The notes under the pieces were generated by a model. That model saw nothing but the letters and a program-made list of their open reading frames with translations, was not told where the DNA came from and made no database searches. Shown piece by piece: positions 25,445 through 35,717 of a DNA stretch of 64,000 bases. Both the position numbers and the translations under genes were made by a program. The stretch's first letter is position 1; each line of letters starts with the position of its first letter. This DNA comes from JBMOOG01 sp049324535 (lineage in GTDB: Bacteria; Pseudomonadota; Alphaproteobacteria; Rhodobacterales; Rhodobacteraceae), in the NCBI GenBank assembly GCA_049324535.1, contig JBMOOG010000017.1:1-64000 (forward strand), read 5' to 3'.

Positions 25445-27127
25445 GTGGAAATCAAGCCGATCGCGCCGAGCTTTGCGGCGTCGCCACAGATTCGACCCGA
25501 GGACGTGGCCCAGGCCGCGGCCGCCGGTTACAAGACCATCGTCTGCAACCGGCCGGACGGCGAGGCCGACGACCAGCCGCGTGCGGCCGAGATCGCCGAG
25601 GCCTGCCGGGCCGCGGGTATCGAGTTCCGCTACCTTCCGGTCAAGCCCGGCAAGATCACCGACGAGCTCTTGGCCTCCTTCGACGAGACGCTGCGCGGCT
25701 GCAAGGCGCCGATCCTCGGCTACTGCCGCACCGGCACGCGGTCGGCCACGGTCTGGGCGCTGGCGCGGTCGCGGATGCTGTCGCCCGATGCGATCCTCGC
25801 GGCCACCGGCCAGGCGGGCTATGACCTTTCGGGCCTGCGCCCGCGCATGGACGAGGCCTTCGGCGGCGTCGCAGCCCGGCGCGCGCCCGACACGTACGAT
25901 GTACTGATCGTCGGCGGCGGTGCCGGCGGGGTGGCGACGGCCGCCTCGCTTCTGAAGCGCAGCCACAAGCTGCGCATCGCCATCGTCGAGCCGCGCGAGA
26001 TCCATTACTACCAGCCGGGCTGGACGCTGGTCGGCGCCGGGGTCTTCGATCCCGCCCAGACCGTGCGGTCCTTCGAGGAGGTGCTGCCGGACGCGGTCAA
26101 GTGGATCCGCGGCGCGGTGGCCGAATTCCTGCCCGAGAAGAACGAGATCGCGCTCGAGAACGGCGAGCGCTACGGCTACCGCGCGCTGGTGCTCTGCCCG
26201 GGTCTCAAGCTCGACTGGGACGCGATCGAGGGGCTGAGCGAGACGCTGGGCAAGAACGGCGTCACGTCGAACTATCGTTACGATATGGCGCCTTACACCT
26301 GGGAGCTCGTGCAGAACCTGAGGACGGGCCGCGCGATCTTCACCCAGCCCGCGATGCCGATCAAATGCGCCGGCGCGCCGCAGAAGGCGATGTACCTGTC
26401 CGCCGACCACTGGTACCGCAACGGCCGCATCCCCGGCATCGAGGTCGAGTTCTGCCTGACCGGCAACGTGCTCTTCGGCGTGCCGGACTATGTGCCCGCG
26501 CTCATGGAATACGTGGATCGCTACAAGGCCGCGCTCAACTTCCAGCACACGCTGGTCAAGGTCGATGGGGCGCGCAAGGTCGCGACCTTCAAGGCCGTGA
26601 CCGAGGACGGGACCGATCTGGTCGAGAAGCCCTTCGACATGCTCCATGTCTGCCCGCCGCAGACGGGTCTCGACGTGGTGCGGGCAAGTCCCCTCGCCGA
26701 CGCTGCCGGCTGGGTCGCGGTCGATCCCGCCACGATGCAGAGCCCGAAATTCGCCAATGTCTTTGGCCTTGGCGATGCCTCGTCCGCCCCGAACGCCAAG
26801 ACGGCGGCGGCGGTGCGCAAGCAGGCGCCGGTGGTCGCGGTGAACGTCATCGCCCATCTCGAGGGCCGCGAGCCGCAGGCCGCCTATGACGGCTACGGGT
26901 CCTGCCCGCTGACCGTCGAGAAGGGCAAGATCGTGCTGGCCGAGTTCCTCTACGGCGGCAAGGTGGCGCCGTCCTTCCCGAGCTGGATCATCAACGGCAC
27001 CCGGCCGTCGCGCGCCGCCTGGTATCTGAAGGAACGCCTGCTGCCGCCGCTCTACTGGCAGGGCATGTTCAAGGGCCGCGAATACCTGGCCGAACCGCTG
27101 CGGTTCAGGAAGATCGCTGCCGAATAG
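25445..27127 (+). CDS. DUF442 phosphatase-like domain fused to sulfide:quinone oxidoreductase
   Basis: 560 aa from a GTG with AGGGAGGGAC upstream. Residues about 1-140 are a DUF442 (TIGR01244) domain with the C-x5-R loop 'ILGYCRTGTRSATVW'. Residues about 150-560 are an FAD oxidoreductase starting 'YDVLIVGGGAGGVATAASLL'. The redox cysteines of mitochondrial-type SQR are present: 'AMPIKCAGAPQKAMYLSADH' and 'YDGYGSCPLTVEKGKIVLAE', with 'VFGLGDASSAPNAKTAAAVR' for FAD. It oxidises sulfide, passing electrons to quinone and forming persulfide for the dioxygenase upstream. The fusion is known in Alphaproteobacteria; the role of the phosphatase-like part is unclear. Confidence 0.92.
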   Translation: MEIKPIAPSFAASPQIRPEDVAQAAAAGYKTIVCNRPDGEADDQPRAAEIAEACRAAGIEFRYLPVKPGKITDELLASFDETLRGCKAPILGYCRTGTRSATVWALARSRMLSPDAILAATGQAGYDLSGLRPRMDEAFGGVAARRAPDTYDVLIVGGGAGGVATAASLLKRSHKLRIAIVEPREIHYYQPGWTLVGAGVFDPAQTVRSFEEVLPDAVKWIRGAVAEFLPEKNEIALENGERYGYRALVLCPGLKLDWDAIEGLSETLGKNGVTSNYRYDMAPYTWELVQNLRTGRAIFTQPAMPIKCAGAPQKAMYLSADHWYRNGRIPGIEVEFCLTGNVLFGVPDYVPALMEYVDRYKAALNFQHTLVKVDGARKVATFKAVTEDGTDLVEKPFDMLHVCPPQTGLDVVRASPLADAAGWVAVDPATMQSPKFANVFGLGDASSAPNAKTAAAVRKQAPVVAVNVIAHLEGREPQAAYDGYGSCPLTVEKGKIVLAEFLYGGKVAPSFPSWIINGTRPSRAAWYLKERLLPPLYWQGMFKGREYLAEPLRFRKIAAE

Positions 27128-27181
27128 GCGTCGGGCGGGGGCGGTGCGCGCCCCTGCCCCGTTCCAAGAAGGTCCATCCCC

Positions 27182-28978
27182 GTGAAGCTGCCTGCCCTGC
27201 CCCGTCCGACGCTTGCCGACGCCAAGCGCTATCTGCCGATCCTGACCTGGAGCCGGGAGTACACCCGCGACACGCTGGTCAACGACCTGCTGGCCGCGGT
27301 GATCGTGACGATCATGCTCATCCCGCAGTCGCTGGCCTATGCCATGCTCGCGGGGCTCCCGCCCGAGGTGGGGCTCTACGCCTCGATCGCGCCGCTCGTG
27401 CTCTACACGCTCTTCGGCACCGCGCGGGCGCTGGCGGTGGGTCCGGTCGCGGTGGCCTCGCTGATGACCGCGGCCGCGGTCAGCCCGCTGGCCGCGCAGG
27501 GGACGCCCGAATATCTGGGGGCGGCCATTGCGCTCGCGTTCCTGTCGGGGCTGATGCTGCTTGCGACCGGCTTCCTGCGGCTGGGGTTCATGGCGGCCTT
27601 CCTGTCGCATCCGGTGATCTCGGGCTTCATCTCGGCCTCGGGCATCCTGATCGCGGCCAGCCAGCTCAAGCACATCCTCGGCATCAAGGTCGAGGGCGAC
27701 ACGCTGCCGGAAATCGTCGGTGGCGTCCTCGGCCATCTCGGCCAGATCAACCTGCCGACCCTCGTCATCGGGGTCGCGGCCACCGGCTTCCTGTTCTGGG
27801 CCCGACAGCGGCTGAAACCCTTCCTCGTCGCGCGCGGCTTTGCCCCGAAGACCGCGGGACTTCTCAGCCGGACCGGCCCGGTCGTGGCGGTGGCCTTCAC
27901 CGTCTTCGTGACCTGGCTCTTCGGCCTGAAGGATTGGGGGGTACGGATCGTGGGCGAGGTTCCGATGGGCCTGCCCTGGCCCACGCTTCCGCCCTTCGAC
28001 CTGGAGCTCTGGTCGCAGCTCGCGGTGCCGGCTCTGATGATTTCCATCGTGGGCTACGTCGAGACGATCTCGGTCGCCCAGACGCTGGCGGCCAAGCGGC
28101 GCCAGCGCATCGATCCCGATCAGGAACTGATCGCGCTTGGCGCGGCCAACATCGGTGCGGCGGTTTCGGGCGGCTATCCGGTCACCGGCGGATTCGCCCG
28201 GTCGGTCGTCAACTTCGACGCCGGCGCCGAGACGCCGGCCGCCGGCGCCTACACCGCCGTCGGCATGGCGTTCGCGACCCTGTTCCTGACCCCTGCCCTC
28301 TACTACCTGCCGCAGGCCACGCTGGCCGCCACCATCATCGTCGCGGTCCTGAGCCTCGTCGATCTGGGCGCGATCGGCCGCACGCTCGCCTATTCGCGGG
28401 CCGACGGCGCCGCGATGCTGGCCACGATCCTCGTCACCCTGCTGATCGGGGTCGAGACCGGGATCACCGCGGGCGTGGTCCTGTCGATCGCGCTCCACCT
28501 CTACCGCACCTCGCGGCCGCATGTGGCGGTCGTGGGCCAGGTGCCGGGGACCGAGCACTTCCGCAACGTCGAGCGCCACGCGGTGGTCACCGCCCCCGAG
28601 GTGCTGTCGATCCGGGTGGACGAAAGCCTCTACTTCCCGAACGCGCGCTTTCTGGAGGATACGGTCTATGACCGCATCGCCGCCAATCCGGAGATCCGGC
28701 ATGTCGTCCTGATGTTCCCGGCGGTGAACTTCGTCGATGCCTCGGCGCTCGAAAGCCTCGAGGCGATCAACCACCGGCTGAAGGACGCCGGCGTGGCGCT
28801 GCACCTCTCCGAGGTGAAGGGACCGGTGATGGACCGCCTCAAGCGCGCGCATTTCCTTGATGACCTGAGCGGGCGGGTGTTCCTCACCCAGTACGACGCG
28901 ATGAAGCACCTCGCGCCCGAGATCACCGCCCGCACGCTTCAGGCCGCCCGCCGCGACACCCTGCGCGCCGCCGGGTAG
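27182..28978 (+). CDS. SulP-family anion transporter with STAS domain
   Basis: 598 aa. The SulP membrane domain (10-14 helices, about residues 30-440) shows 'DLLAAVIVTIMLIPQSLAYA' and 'GLPPEVGLYASIAPLVLYTL', followed by 'NIGAAVSGGYPVTGGFARSV'. The STAS domain is at about 460-570 ('LSIRVDESLYFPNARFLEDT', 'VNFVDASALESLEAINHRLK'). GTG at 27182 is the start. As third gene of the sulfide module it probably moves sulfate, sulfite or another inorganic anion, most simply exporting the product or importing substrate; direction cannot be read from sequence. Confidence 0.92.
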   Translation: MKLPALPRPTLADAKRYLPILTWSREYTRDTLVNDLLAAVIVTIMLIPQSLAYAMLAGLPPEVGLYASIAPLVLYTLFGTARALAVGPVAVASLMTAAAVSPLAAQGTPEYLGAAIALAFLSGLMLLATGFLRLGFMAAFLSHPVISGFISASGILIAASQLKHILGIKVEGDTLPEIVGGVLGHLGQINLPTLVIGVAATGFLFWARQRLKPFLVARGFAPKTAGLLSRTGPVVAVAFTVFVTWLFGLKDWGVRIVGEVPMGLPWPTLPPFDLELWSQLAVPALMISIVGYVETISVAQTLAAKRRQRIDPDQELIALGAANIGAAVSGGYPVTGGFARSVVNFDAGAETPAAGAYTAVGMAFATLFLTPALYYLPQATLAATIIVAVLSLVDLGAIGRTLAYSRADGAAMLATILVTLLIGVETGITAGVVLSIALHLYRTSRPHVAVVGQVPGTEHFRNVERHAVVTAPEVLSIRVDESLYFPNARFLEDTVYDRIAANPEIRHVVLMFPAVNFVDASALESLEAINHRLKDAGVALHLSEVKGPVMDRLKRAHFLDDLSGRVFLTQYDAMKHLAPEITARTLQAARRDTLRAAG

Positions 28979-29038
28979 AGGCCGGAGCCCGGCCGGCTGC
29001 GCGCGGCCTTGCCCGCGCGGCGCCACGCGCTCCGGGGG

Positions 29039-30214
29039 TCAGACCACGCCCTTTTCCAGAAAGGGCCGCCCGGTCAGGATGCGTTCGGGGCCGAGGTCGG
29101 CCAGGTCGAGGCTCTGGAAGCGGCCGGTCAGGATCAGCTCGGCCATGCCGCGCCCGACCGCCGGCGACTGCTGCAGCCCGTGCCCGGAGAACCCGGTCGC
29201 CACGTAGAAGTTGTCATACCCCGGCCAGAGCCCCAGGATCGCGTTCTGGTCGAGCGTGTTGTAGTCGTAGTGCCCGACCCAAGCCCGCACGACCTTGACG
29301 GCATCGAAGCCTTCGCACCGGGCGTAGAGCTTCGGCCAGATCAGCGCCTCGAACTGGTCGAGGTCCGGGTCCCAGTCCTGGGGATCGCAGGGCCCGTCCT
29401 CGTCGGGCACGGTCGCGGTGATCCACTGGCCGTGCTCGGGACGCAGGTAGACCCCCGAATGGTCGATGATGAGCGGCGCCTCGGGGTGGCGCGCGTTCGG
29501 CGCATCGACCACGAAGACGGTGCGCTTGCGCGGCTCGACCGGCAGGGCGATCCCGGCCAGGGCGCAGACCGCGGCCGAGGCGGTGCCGGCCGCGCAGAGC
29601 ACCGCCCCCGCGGACTCGCAGGATCCGTCGTCCAGCCGCACGCCGGTGATCCGGCCCCCGCCGCGGTCAAGCCCGGTGACGCGGGCCTTGCGGAAGGTCA
29701 CGCCGCGGGCCCGGGCCGCGTTGCGGAACCCCGACAGCAGGCCCATGTTGTCGAACCACCCCTCGTCCCGCGGGCCGAAGCTGCCGGCGGTCACGTCGTG
29801 GACGGTCATCCAGGGCCAGCGCGCCGCCAGCGCCTCGGGGTCGAGCACCTCGGTCGCGGCGCCGAGACCGCGCTGCATCTCTGCCAGCTTCTCGAGATGC
29901 GCGCGCCCCGCCGCGCTGCCGGCGAGGAACAGATAGCCGTTTTCCTTCAGCCCCAGCGACGGCACCCCGCCCTCCGGCCCTATGCGCTCGGCGAAGTTGC
30001 GGATGAAATCGACGCCGAATCGCGAGATCCGCACGTTCACCGGGTTCGAGAACTGCGAGCGCACCGAGGCCACCGACAGAGCCGTGGCCGAGCGCGCGTA
30101 GGTCGGATCCGGCTCGGCCACCAGGATGCGCAGCTGCGGGTCCATGCCCGCCAGCCACCAGGCCGTCGAGGCCCCGGTTACCGCCCCCCCGATCACGATC
30201 GCATCCCAGGTCAT
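29039..30214 (-). CDS. FAD-dependent oxidoreductase (DAO family)
   Basis: 391 aa. The N-terminal dinucleotide fold 'DAIVIGGAVTGASTAWWLAG' (GGxxTG variant of GxGxxG) is followed by 'SATALSVASVRSQFSNPVNV'. The C-terminal part has 'YNTLDQNAILGLWPGYDNFY' and 'VATGFSGHGLQQSPAVGRGM', the FAD signature of the sarcosine/glycine oxidase-like DAO group. It oxidises an amine or hydroxy acid; the substrate is unknown. ATG at 30214 is used, since the upstream extension is basic and lacks conservation. It stands alone, divergent from the LuxR regulator. Confidence 0.87.
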   Translation of the reverse strand: MTWDAIVIGGAVTGASTAWWLAGMDPQLRILVAEPDPTYARSATALSVASVRSQFSNPVNVRISRFGVDFIRNFAERIGPEGGVPSLGLKENGYLFLAGSAAGRAHLEKLAEMQRGLGAATEVLDPEALAARWPWMTVHDVTAGSFGPRDEGWFDNMGLLSGFRNAARARGVTFRKARVTGLDRGGGRITGVRLDDGSCESAGAVLCAAGTASAAVCALAGIALPVEPRKRTVFVVDAPNARHPEAPLIIDHSGVYLRPEHGQWITATVPDEDGPCDPQDWDPDLDQFEALIWPKLYARCEGFDAVKVVRAWVGHYDYNTLDQNAILGLWPGYDNFYVATGFSGHGLQQSPAVGRGMAELILTGRFQSLDLADLGPERILTGRPFLEKGVV

Positions 30215-30470
30215 CGCTCGCCTCCTTCCGTCGCGCGCCCTCGCTAGCACGCGCCGGCGCGCTGTTACAGGGGAGGCAGCGCCCGCATCGGACACCCCCT
30301 CGACAGGCAGGCGGCCGCGTGTCATCAATCAACGAGGGGATGAGTTGATGGATGCGCCCGCCATTTGTCGGGCCATTGCGATGGTGAGCGTTTGTGATTT
30401 GGGCCATCCCTCGGCCGGGCTTCCGGTCGCGGATCGCAAAAGGCATAAGCCCTGGGAGGGGCAGGGTTGG

Positions 30471-31238
30471 ATGGTTCGGGCAGAGAGCATCTGCACGCAT
30501 CTGGAGAAAGTGCTCGACGCCAGCTCCATCGAGGAGATCTGGGCCCTGCATACGGCCCGGATGGCGGAGTACGGCTTTGACCGGCTTCTCTACGGGTTCA
30601 CCCGGTTCCGCACCAACAACTTCTTCGGCAACGTCGACGATCTTCTGGTCCTGTCCAACCACGACGCCGACTACCTCCAGACCTTCCTGCACGACGGGCT
30701 TTATCACCACGCGCCGATGGTGAAATGGGCCGCCGCCCATGAGGGCGCCTGCTCGTGGCGGATCATCGAGGAGATGATCCAGCAGAACGCGCTGACGCCG
30801 GCCGAGCTGAAGGTGGTCGAGTTCAACCTCAAGATGGGGGTGCGCGCCGGCTATTCGCTCAGCTTCCGCGATGTCTCGGTGCGCGCCAAGGGGGCGATCG
30901 GGCTGGCGGCGCGGCGCGGGCTGTCGCAGCGCGATGTGGACGAGATCTGGGCCGAGCACGGGCGCGACCTGACGGTCATCAACACCGTGACCCATCTGCG
31001 CATCACCTCGATGCCCTTCGCCACCTCGCGCCGCGCCCTGACCCCGCGCCAGCGCGAGGCGCTGGAATGGGTCGGCGACGGCAAGACCACGCAGGACATT
31101 GCCACCATCATGGGGCTGACCCCCGCGACGGTGGAAAAGCACCTGCGCCTGGCCCGCGAGGCGCTGGACGTGGACACCACGACGCAGGCCGTCCTTAAGG
31201 CCTCGTTCCAGAACCAGATCTTCATCGTTCCGAGCTGA
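30471..31238 (+). CDS. LuxR-family regulator with autoinducer-binding domain (solo)
   Basis: 255 aa. N-terminal autoinducer-binding domain (about 1-175: 'ICTHLEKVLDASSIEEIWAL', 'GFDRLLYGFTRF', 'GVRAGYSLSFRDVSVRAKGA') and C-terminal LuxR HTH (about 190-250: 'RALTPRQREALEWVGDGKTT', 'IATIMGLTPATVEKHLRLAR'). ATG at 30471 has GGGAGGGG nine bases upstream; earlier in-frame ATGs lack this. No LuxI-type synthase is nearby. By eye against TraR the ligand pocket differs: Pro71 and Trp85 equivalents are kept ('HHAPMVKWA', 'ACSWRI') but Trp57 and Asp70 are not, so the ligand may not be a standard AHL. Confidence 0.9.
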   Translation: MVRAESICTHLEKVLDASSIEEIWALHTARMAEYGFDRLLYGFTRFRTNNFFGNVDDLLVLSNHDADYLQTFLHDGLYHHAPMVKWAAAHEGACSWRIIEEMIQQNALTPAELKVVEFNLKMGVRAGYSLSFRDVSVRAKGAIGLAARRGLSQRDVDEIWAEHGRDLTVINTVTHLRITSMPFATSRRALTPRQREALEWVGDGKTTQDIATIMGLTPATVEKHLRLAREALDVDTTTQAVLKASFQNQIFIVPS

Positions 31239-31769
31239 CGGCCCCGGCCCGCGGTCTGACCGCCGGTGGGCTAGGACGGGTACGGTTTCCCTGACTTCCC
31301 TGACCCTGCGTTAAGGGGCAAAGTCGAAGTGTTCCGTGAGTGGTGGCTTTTGCCAGGAACATCGGTTCCGACCGGCCCGCGCATTTCCGCGGGGGAAGGA
31401 ACTTCCGGGAAACCGGACGCCGGCCTGTCGGGTGTATAGTCAACCCGGCAGGTTCGGTCCAGGAAGACGCGCCCTGTCCTCATCCCCAACAGGTGCGGCG
31501 CGGTTTCCGGCGGTGCGCGTCGTGCGGGCGCGCACCGCCGCTTTTGGCGCTGGTCCGGCCCCTCCCCCGGGCTCGTCCCGCGCGTTCCGCCGCTCGATGA
31601 CGCGGGCCTCGCGGGCCAGAGTCGCGGCTTCTGCGGCGGCGAGCCGACCGTCGTGGGTATTCAGGACATGGTCGGGAAGCGTGGTCTTTTCGGCGCCGAG
31701 ACAGCCGGAAGGCACGGTGACGGGACCCGGCCCGCCCCGGCGGGTCTGCGTCGGGAAGGGGCGCGCATG
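31239..31769. other. Intergenic region, no gene supported
   Basis: 531 bases between the LuxR gene and the tsf terminator. A 91-codon minus-strand frame (31440-31715, beginning MPSGCLGAEKTTLPDHVLNT) is Ala/Arg-rich and unrecognised; I do not call it. There is no tRNA or clear terminator for the LuxR gene. Several short GGAAC elements (about 31357-31410) are suggestive of ECF-type -35 boxes, but no matching -10 was found. Confidence 0.45.
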
Positions 31770-31800
31770 AAAAAGGGGCGCCGGATCGCTCCGACGCCCC
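31770..31800 (-). terminator. Rho-independent terminator of rpsB-tsf
   Basis: On the minus strand an 11-bp stem GGGGCGTCGGA (31800-31790) / TCCGGCGCCCC (31785-31775), with one G-U pair and a 4-base loop, is followed by TTTTT. It lies 20 bases after the tsf stop and marks the operon end. Confidence 0.9.
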
Positions 31801-31820
31801 CCGAAAGCCGTCCGGACGGT

Positions 31821-32729
31821 TCAGCCGCCGAGGGTCTTGGCGACCTCGGCCGCGAAATCCTCCTGCTTCTTCTCGACGCCCTCGCCCACGGCGACGCGGG
31901 CGTAGCCGGTGATCTCGACACCGGCCTCCCTGGCCGCCTGCTCGACCGTCACATCGGGGTTGATGACGAAGGCCTGGCCCAGCAGGGTGTTTTCGGCGAG
32001 GAACTTCTTCATCCGGCCCGGGATGATGTTGTTGTGGATCACCGCTTCCGGCTTCGGCTTGGCCGAGCTCGCGTTCTCTTCCAGCGCCTTGGCGGTCTGG
32101 ACGGCGAGCTCGCGCTCGAGGATCGCCGGATCGAGCGTCGCTTCGGACAGCGACAGCGGGTTGGTCGCCGCGATGTGCATCGCGAACTGGCGGCCGATCG
32201 CCTGCGCCTTGTCCTTCGGCCCCTTCAGAGCGACCAGCACGCCGATCTTGCCCAGGCCCTCGGCGGCCATGTTGTGGACGTAGGACACGATGGTGTCGCC
32301 CTCGAGCACATGCATCCGGCGCAGGTTCATGTTCTCGCCGATGCGGGCGATGGTCTCGTTCAGCACCTCCTGCACGGGCTTGCCGTTCAGATCGGCGGCC
32401 TGAAGGACCTCGATCGTGTCGGCGGTCTGCAGCGCGATCTTGGTGACTTCGGCGACGAGGCTCTGGAAATCGGCGTTCTTGGCGACGAAGTCGGTTTCCG
32501 AGTTGATCTCGACGGCCACGCCCCGGCCGTCGCGGACGGCGACGCCGACCAGCCCCTCGGCCGCGACGCGATCGGCCTTCTTGGCGGCCTTGGCGAGGCC
32601 CTTGGTGCGCAGCCAGTCCACGGCGGCGTCCATGTCGCCGTCGGTTTCGGTCAGCGCCTTCTTCGCATCCATCATGCCCGCGCCGGTCGTGTCGCGCAGT
32701 TCCTTCACCATCTGGGCGGTGATCGCCAT
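31821..32729 (-). CDS. tsf: Translation elongation factor Ts
   Basis: 302 aa. Nucleotide-exchange factor for EF-Tu. The N-terminal UBA-like domain 'MVKELRDTTGAGMMDAKKAL' is the family signature, 'VAVEINSETDFVAKNADFQS' carries the TDFV motif that contacts EF-Tu, and 'IPGRMKKFLAENTLLGQAFV' belongs to the C-terminal subdomain. Second gene of the rpsB-tsf operon, 90 bases after rpsB with a hairpin in between. Confidence 0.98.
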   Translation of the reverse strand: MAITAQMVKELRDTTGAGMMDAKKALTETDGDMDAAVDWLRTKGLAKAAKKADRVAAEGLVGVAVRDGRGVAVEINSETDFVAKNADFQSLVAEVTKIALQTADTIEVLQAADLNGKPVQEVLNETIARIGENMNLRRMHVLEGDTIVSYVHNMAAEGLGKIGVLVALKGPKDKAQAIGRQFAMHIAATNPLSLSEATLDPAILERELAVQTAKALEENASSAKPKPEAVIHNNIIPGRMKKFLAENTLLGQAFVINPDVTVEQAAREAGVEITGYARVAVGEGVEKKQEDFAAEVAKTLGG

Positions 32730-32758
32730 TTCGGCTCTCCTTGAAGTCTGGAATGGGT

Positions 32759-32781
32759 CAGGCGGGGAGTATCCCCGCCTG
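32759..32781 (-). other. Hairpin between rpsB and tsf
   Basis: CAGGCGGGG (32759-32767), loop of 5, CCCCGCCTG (32773-32781): a perfect 9-bp stem in the rpsB-tsf spacer without a U-tract. Probably an mRNA processing or attenuation element that tunes S2 against EF-Ts; function inferred. Confidence 0.6.
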
Positions 32782-32819
32782 ATGAAAGCTCCGTGACAGG
32801 CGCCACCGCGCCCGCGGGA

Positions 32820-33587
32820 TCAGGCGTCGGCCTCTGCGGCCAGCGCTTCCTCGACTGGCGCCTCGTCCAGCGCACCGAGGTCGATGCCCGCGGCGCCCAT
32901 CTGGGCGGTCATGCCGTCAAGGGCGGCGCGCGAGACCAGATCGCAGTAGAGCGCGATGGCGCGGGCCGCGTCGTCGTTGCCGGGGATCACGTAGGTCACG
33001 CCCTTGGGCGAGCAGTTGGTGTCCACGACGGCCACGACCGGAATGCCGAGCTTCTGGGCCTCGAGGATCGCCAGATCCTCCTTGCCCACGTCGATCACGA
33101 ACAGCAGGTCCGGCAGACCGCCCATCTCGCGGATGCCGCCGAGCGAGGCCTGGAGTTTCGCCTGCTCGCGCTCCATGCCGAGGCGTTCCTTCTTGGTCAG
33201 CCCCTCGCCGCCCGCGGCCAGGATCTCGTCGATCTGCTTCAGGCGCTGGATCGACTGGCTCACGGTCTTCCAGTTGGTCAGCGTGCCACCGAGCCAGCGG
33301 TGGTTCATGTAGTACTGGGCCGATTTCTCGGCCGCCTCGGCCACGGCCTTCTGCGCGGTGCGCTTGGTGCCGACGAACAGGATGCGGCCGCCCTTGGCCA
33401 CGGTATCGCGGATCACCTTCAGCGCGGCGTCGAGCATCGGCACCGTCTGGGTCAGGTCGATGATGTGGATGCCGTTGCGGTCGCCGTAGATGTATTCGGC
33501 CATCTTCGGATTCCAGCGCTGGGTCTGGTGGCCGAAGTGAACGCCAGCCTCGAGCAGCTGGCGCATGGTGAATTCGGGAAGCGCCAT
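32820..33587 (-). CDS. rpsB: 30S ribosomal protein S2
   Basis: 255 aa. 'LPEFTMRQLLEAGVHFGHQT', 'RWNPKMAEYIYGDRNGIHII', 'GRILFVGTKRTAQKAVAEAA', 'YYMNHRWLGGTLTNWKTVSQ' and 'PDLLFVIDVGKEDLAILEAQ' are the S2 signatures. ATG at 33587 fits the conserved MALPEFTMRQLLEAG start; upstream the frame stays open but is not S2-like. The GC-rich leader (33588-33810) has several possible stems and could hold S2 autoregulation, which I could not resolve. Confidence 0.98.
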   Translation of the reverse strand: MALPEFTMRQLLEAGVHFGHQTQRWNPKMAEYIYGDRNGIHIIDLTQTVPMLDAALKVIRDTVAKGGRILFVGTKRTAQKAVAEAAEKSAQYYMNHRWLGGTLTNWKTVSQSIQRLKQIDEILAAGGEGLTKKERLGMEREQAKLQASLGGIREMGGLPDLLFVIDVGKEDLAILEAQKLGIPVVAVVDTNCSPKGVTYVIPGNDDAARAIALYCDLVSRAALDGMTAQMGAAGIDLGALDEAPVEEALAAEADA

Positions 33588-33810
33588 CGTGGTTCCTTTC
33601 CGGTTTGCGCCTCGGCGGGACGTCTCAGGGGTTTCCCCCCAACCGGCGGACCCTCGGGGATGTCTCCCCCTCGGGCCCAGGCCCCGCCTGTGAAGTAGCG
33701 CGCGTCTAGGCCATCCGGACGACTTTGGCAAGTCCCCGGCTGTCATGCGCCGGCCGGCCGGCGGTGTCCCGCCCCTTGCGCCCCGCCCAGCCTTCGGCGA
33801 TGACACCACC

Positions 33811-34703
33811 ATGAGCGCGCGCCCGCCCGACATCCTCTGCATCGGATCGGTCCTCTGGGACGTGATCGGCCGTTCGCCGGTCGCCATGCCGCCGGGGGCC
33901 GACGTGCCGGGACGCATCACCCGCCTTCCGGGGGGCGTGGCGCTGAACATCGCGATGATGCTGGCGCGCTTCGGCCTGCGCCCGGCGCTTCTGTCGGCGG
34001 TCGGGCAGGACGGCGAGGGCGAGGACCTGGTGGCGGCCTGCCAGCGGATGGGCCTCGTCTGCGACTGGCTCTGCCGGCCCGCGGACCGGCCGACCGACCG
34101 CTACATGGCGATCGAGGGCCCGCAGGGGCTGGTGGCGGCCATTGCCGACGCGCAGTCGCTCGAGGCCGTGGGCGCACGGATCCTCGCGCCCCTGCGCGAC
34201 GGCCGGCTCGGCAGCCGCGACGCGCCCTGGGCGGGGCCGATCGCGCTGGACGGCAACCTGACCGAGGCCCTTCTGTCCGAGATCGCGCGATCTCCCGAAT
34301 TCGCCCGCGCCGACCTGCGCGTTGCGCCCGCAAGCCCCGGCAAGGCCGAACGGCTGGCGCCGCTTCTGTCCGCGCCGAACGTGACGCTTTACGTGAACCT
34401 CGCCGAGGCGCGCATCCTCGGCGGGCACCGCTACGCCGATGCCGCCGAGGCGGCGGCGGGGCTCGTGGCGCGCGGCGCCCGCCGGGTGCTGGTCACCGAT
34501 GGCGGCGGTCCGGCCGCCGACGGGGCGCCCGACGGCGTGATCGGCGCCAGCCCGCCGCGCGTCCGTCCGGCCCGCGTCACCGGCGCCGGCGACACCTTCA
34601 TGGCCGCCCATCTGGTGGCCGAACGGCGCGGCGCCGGCCGCGCGCAGGCGCTCTCGGCCGGACTGGCCGCAGCCGCGGCCTATGTCGAGGGAGACACCGC
34701 ATC

Positions 34704-34707
<4 letters not shown>
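33811..34707 (+). CDS. psuK: PfkB-family kinase, probable pseudouridine kinase
   Basis: 298 aa ribokinase fold. The N-terminal 'DILCIGSVLWDVIGRSPVAM' and 'RLPGGVALNIAMMLARFGLR' bind substrate; the C-terminal anion-hole motif 'RVTGAGDTFMAAHLVAERRG' contains the GAGD catalytic Asp. It overlaps the psuG start by four bases. The pair makes the pseudouridine breakdown route: pseudouridine to its 5'-phosphate, then to uracil and ribose-5-phosphate. Assignment as psuK rests on family plus this linkage. Confidence 0.88.
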
Positions 34708-35627
<920 letters not shown>

Positions 35628-35717
35628 CGGGCGGGCCCGTTCGCGGACAATCGTGCGCTGACCCATTGTGACCGCCCCCGGGCCTCTCTAGATTCGCGCT
35701 GAACGAGGGCAGGACCG

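Noticed and set aside
24455..29026. Open minus-strand frame of about 1500 codons opposite the sulfide module
   Set aside because: Shadow of three well-supported plus-strand genes; no recognisable motif.
31357..31410. GGAAC boxes resembling an ECF (EcfG-type) promoter
   Set aside because: No GTT-type -10 at the proper 16-17 base spacing.
31440..31715. 91-codon minus-strand frame between LuxR and tsf
   Set aside because: Ala/Arg-rich, no recognised family and no good ribosome site; not strong enough to call.
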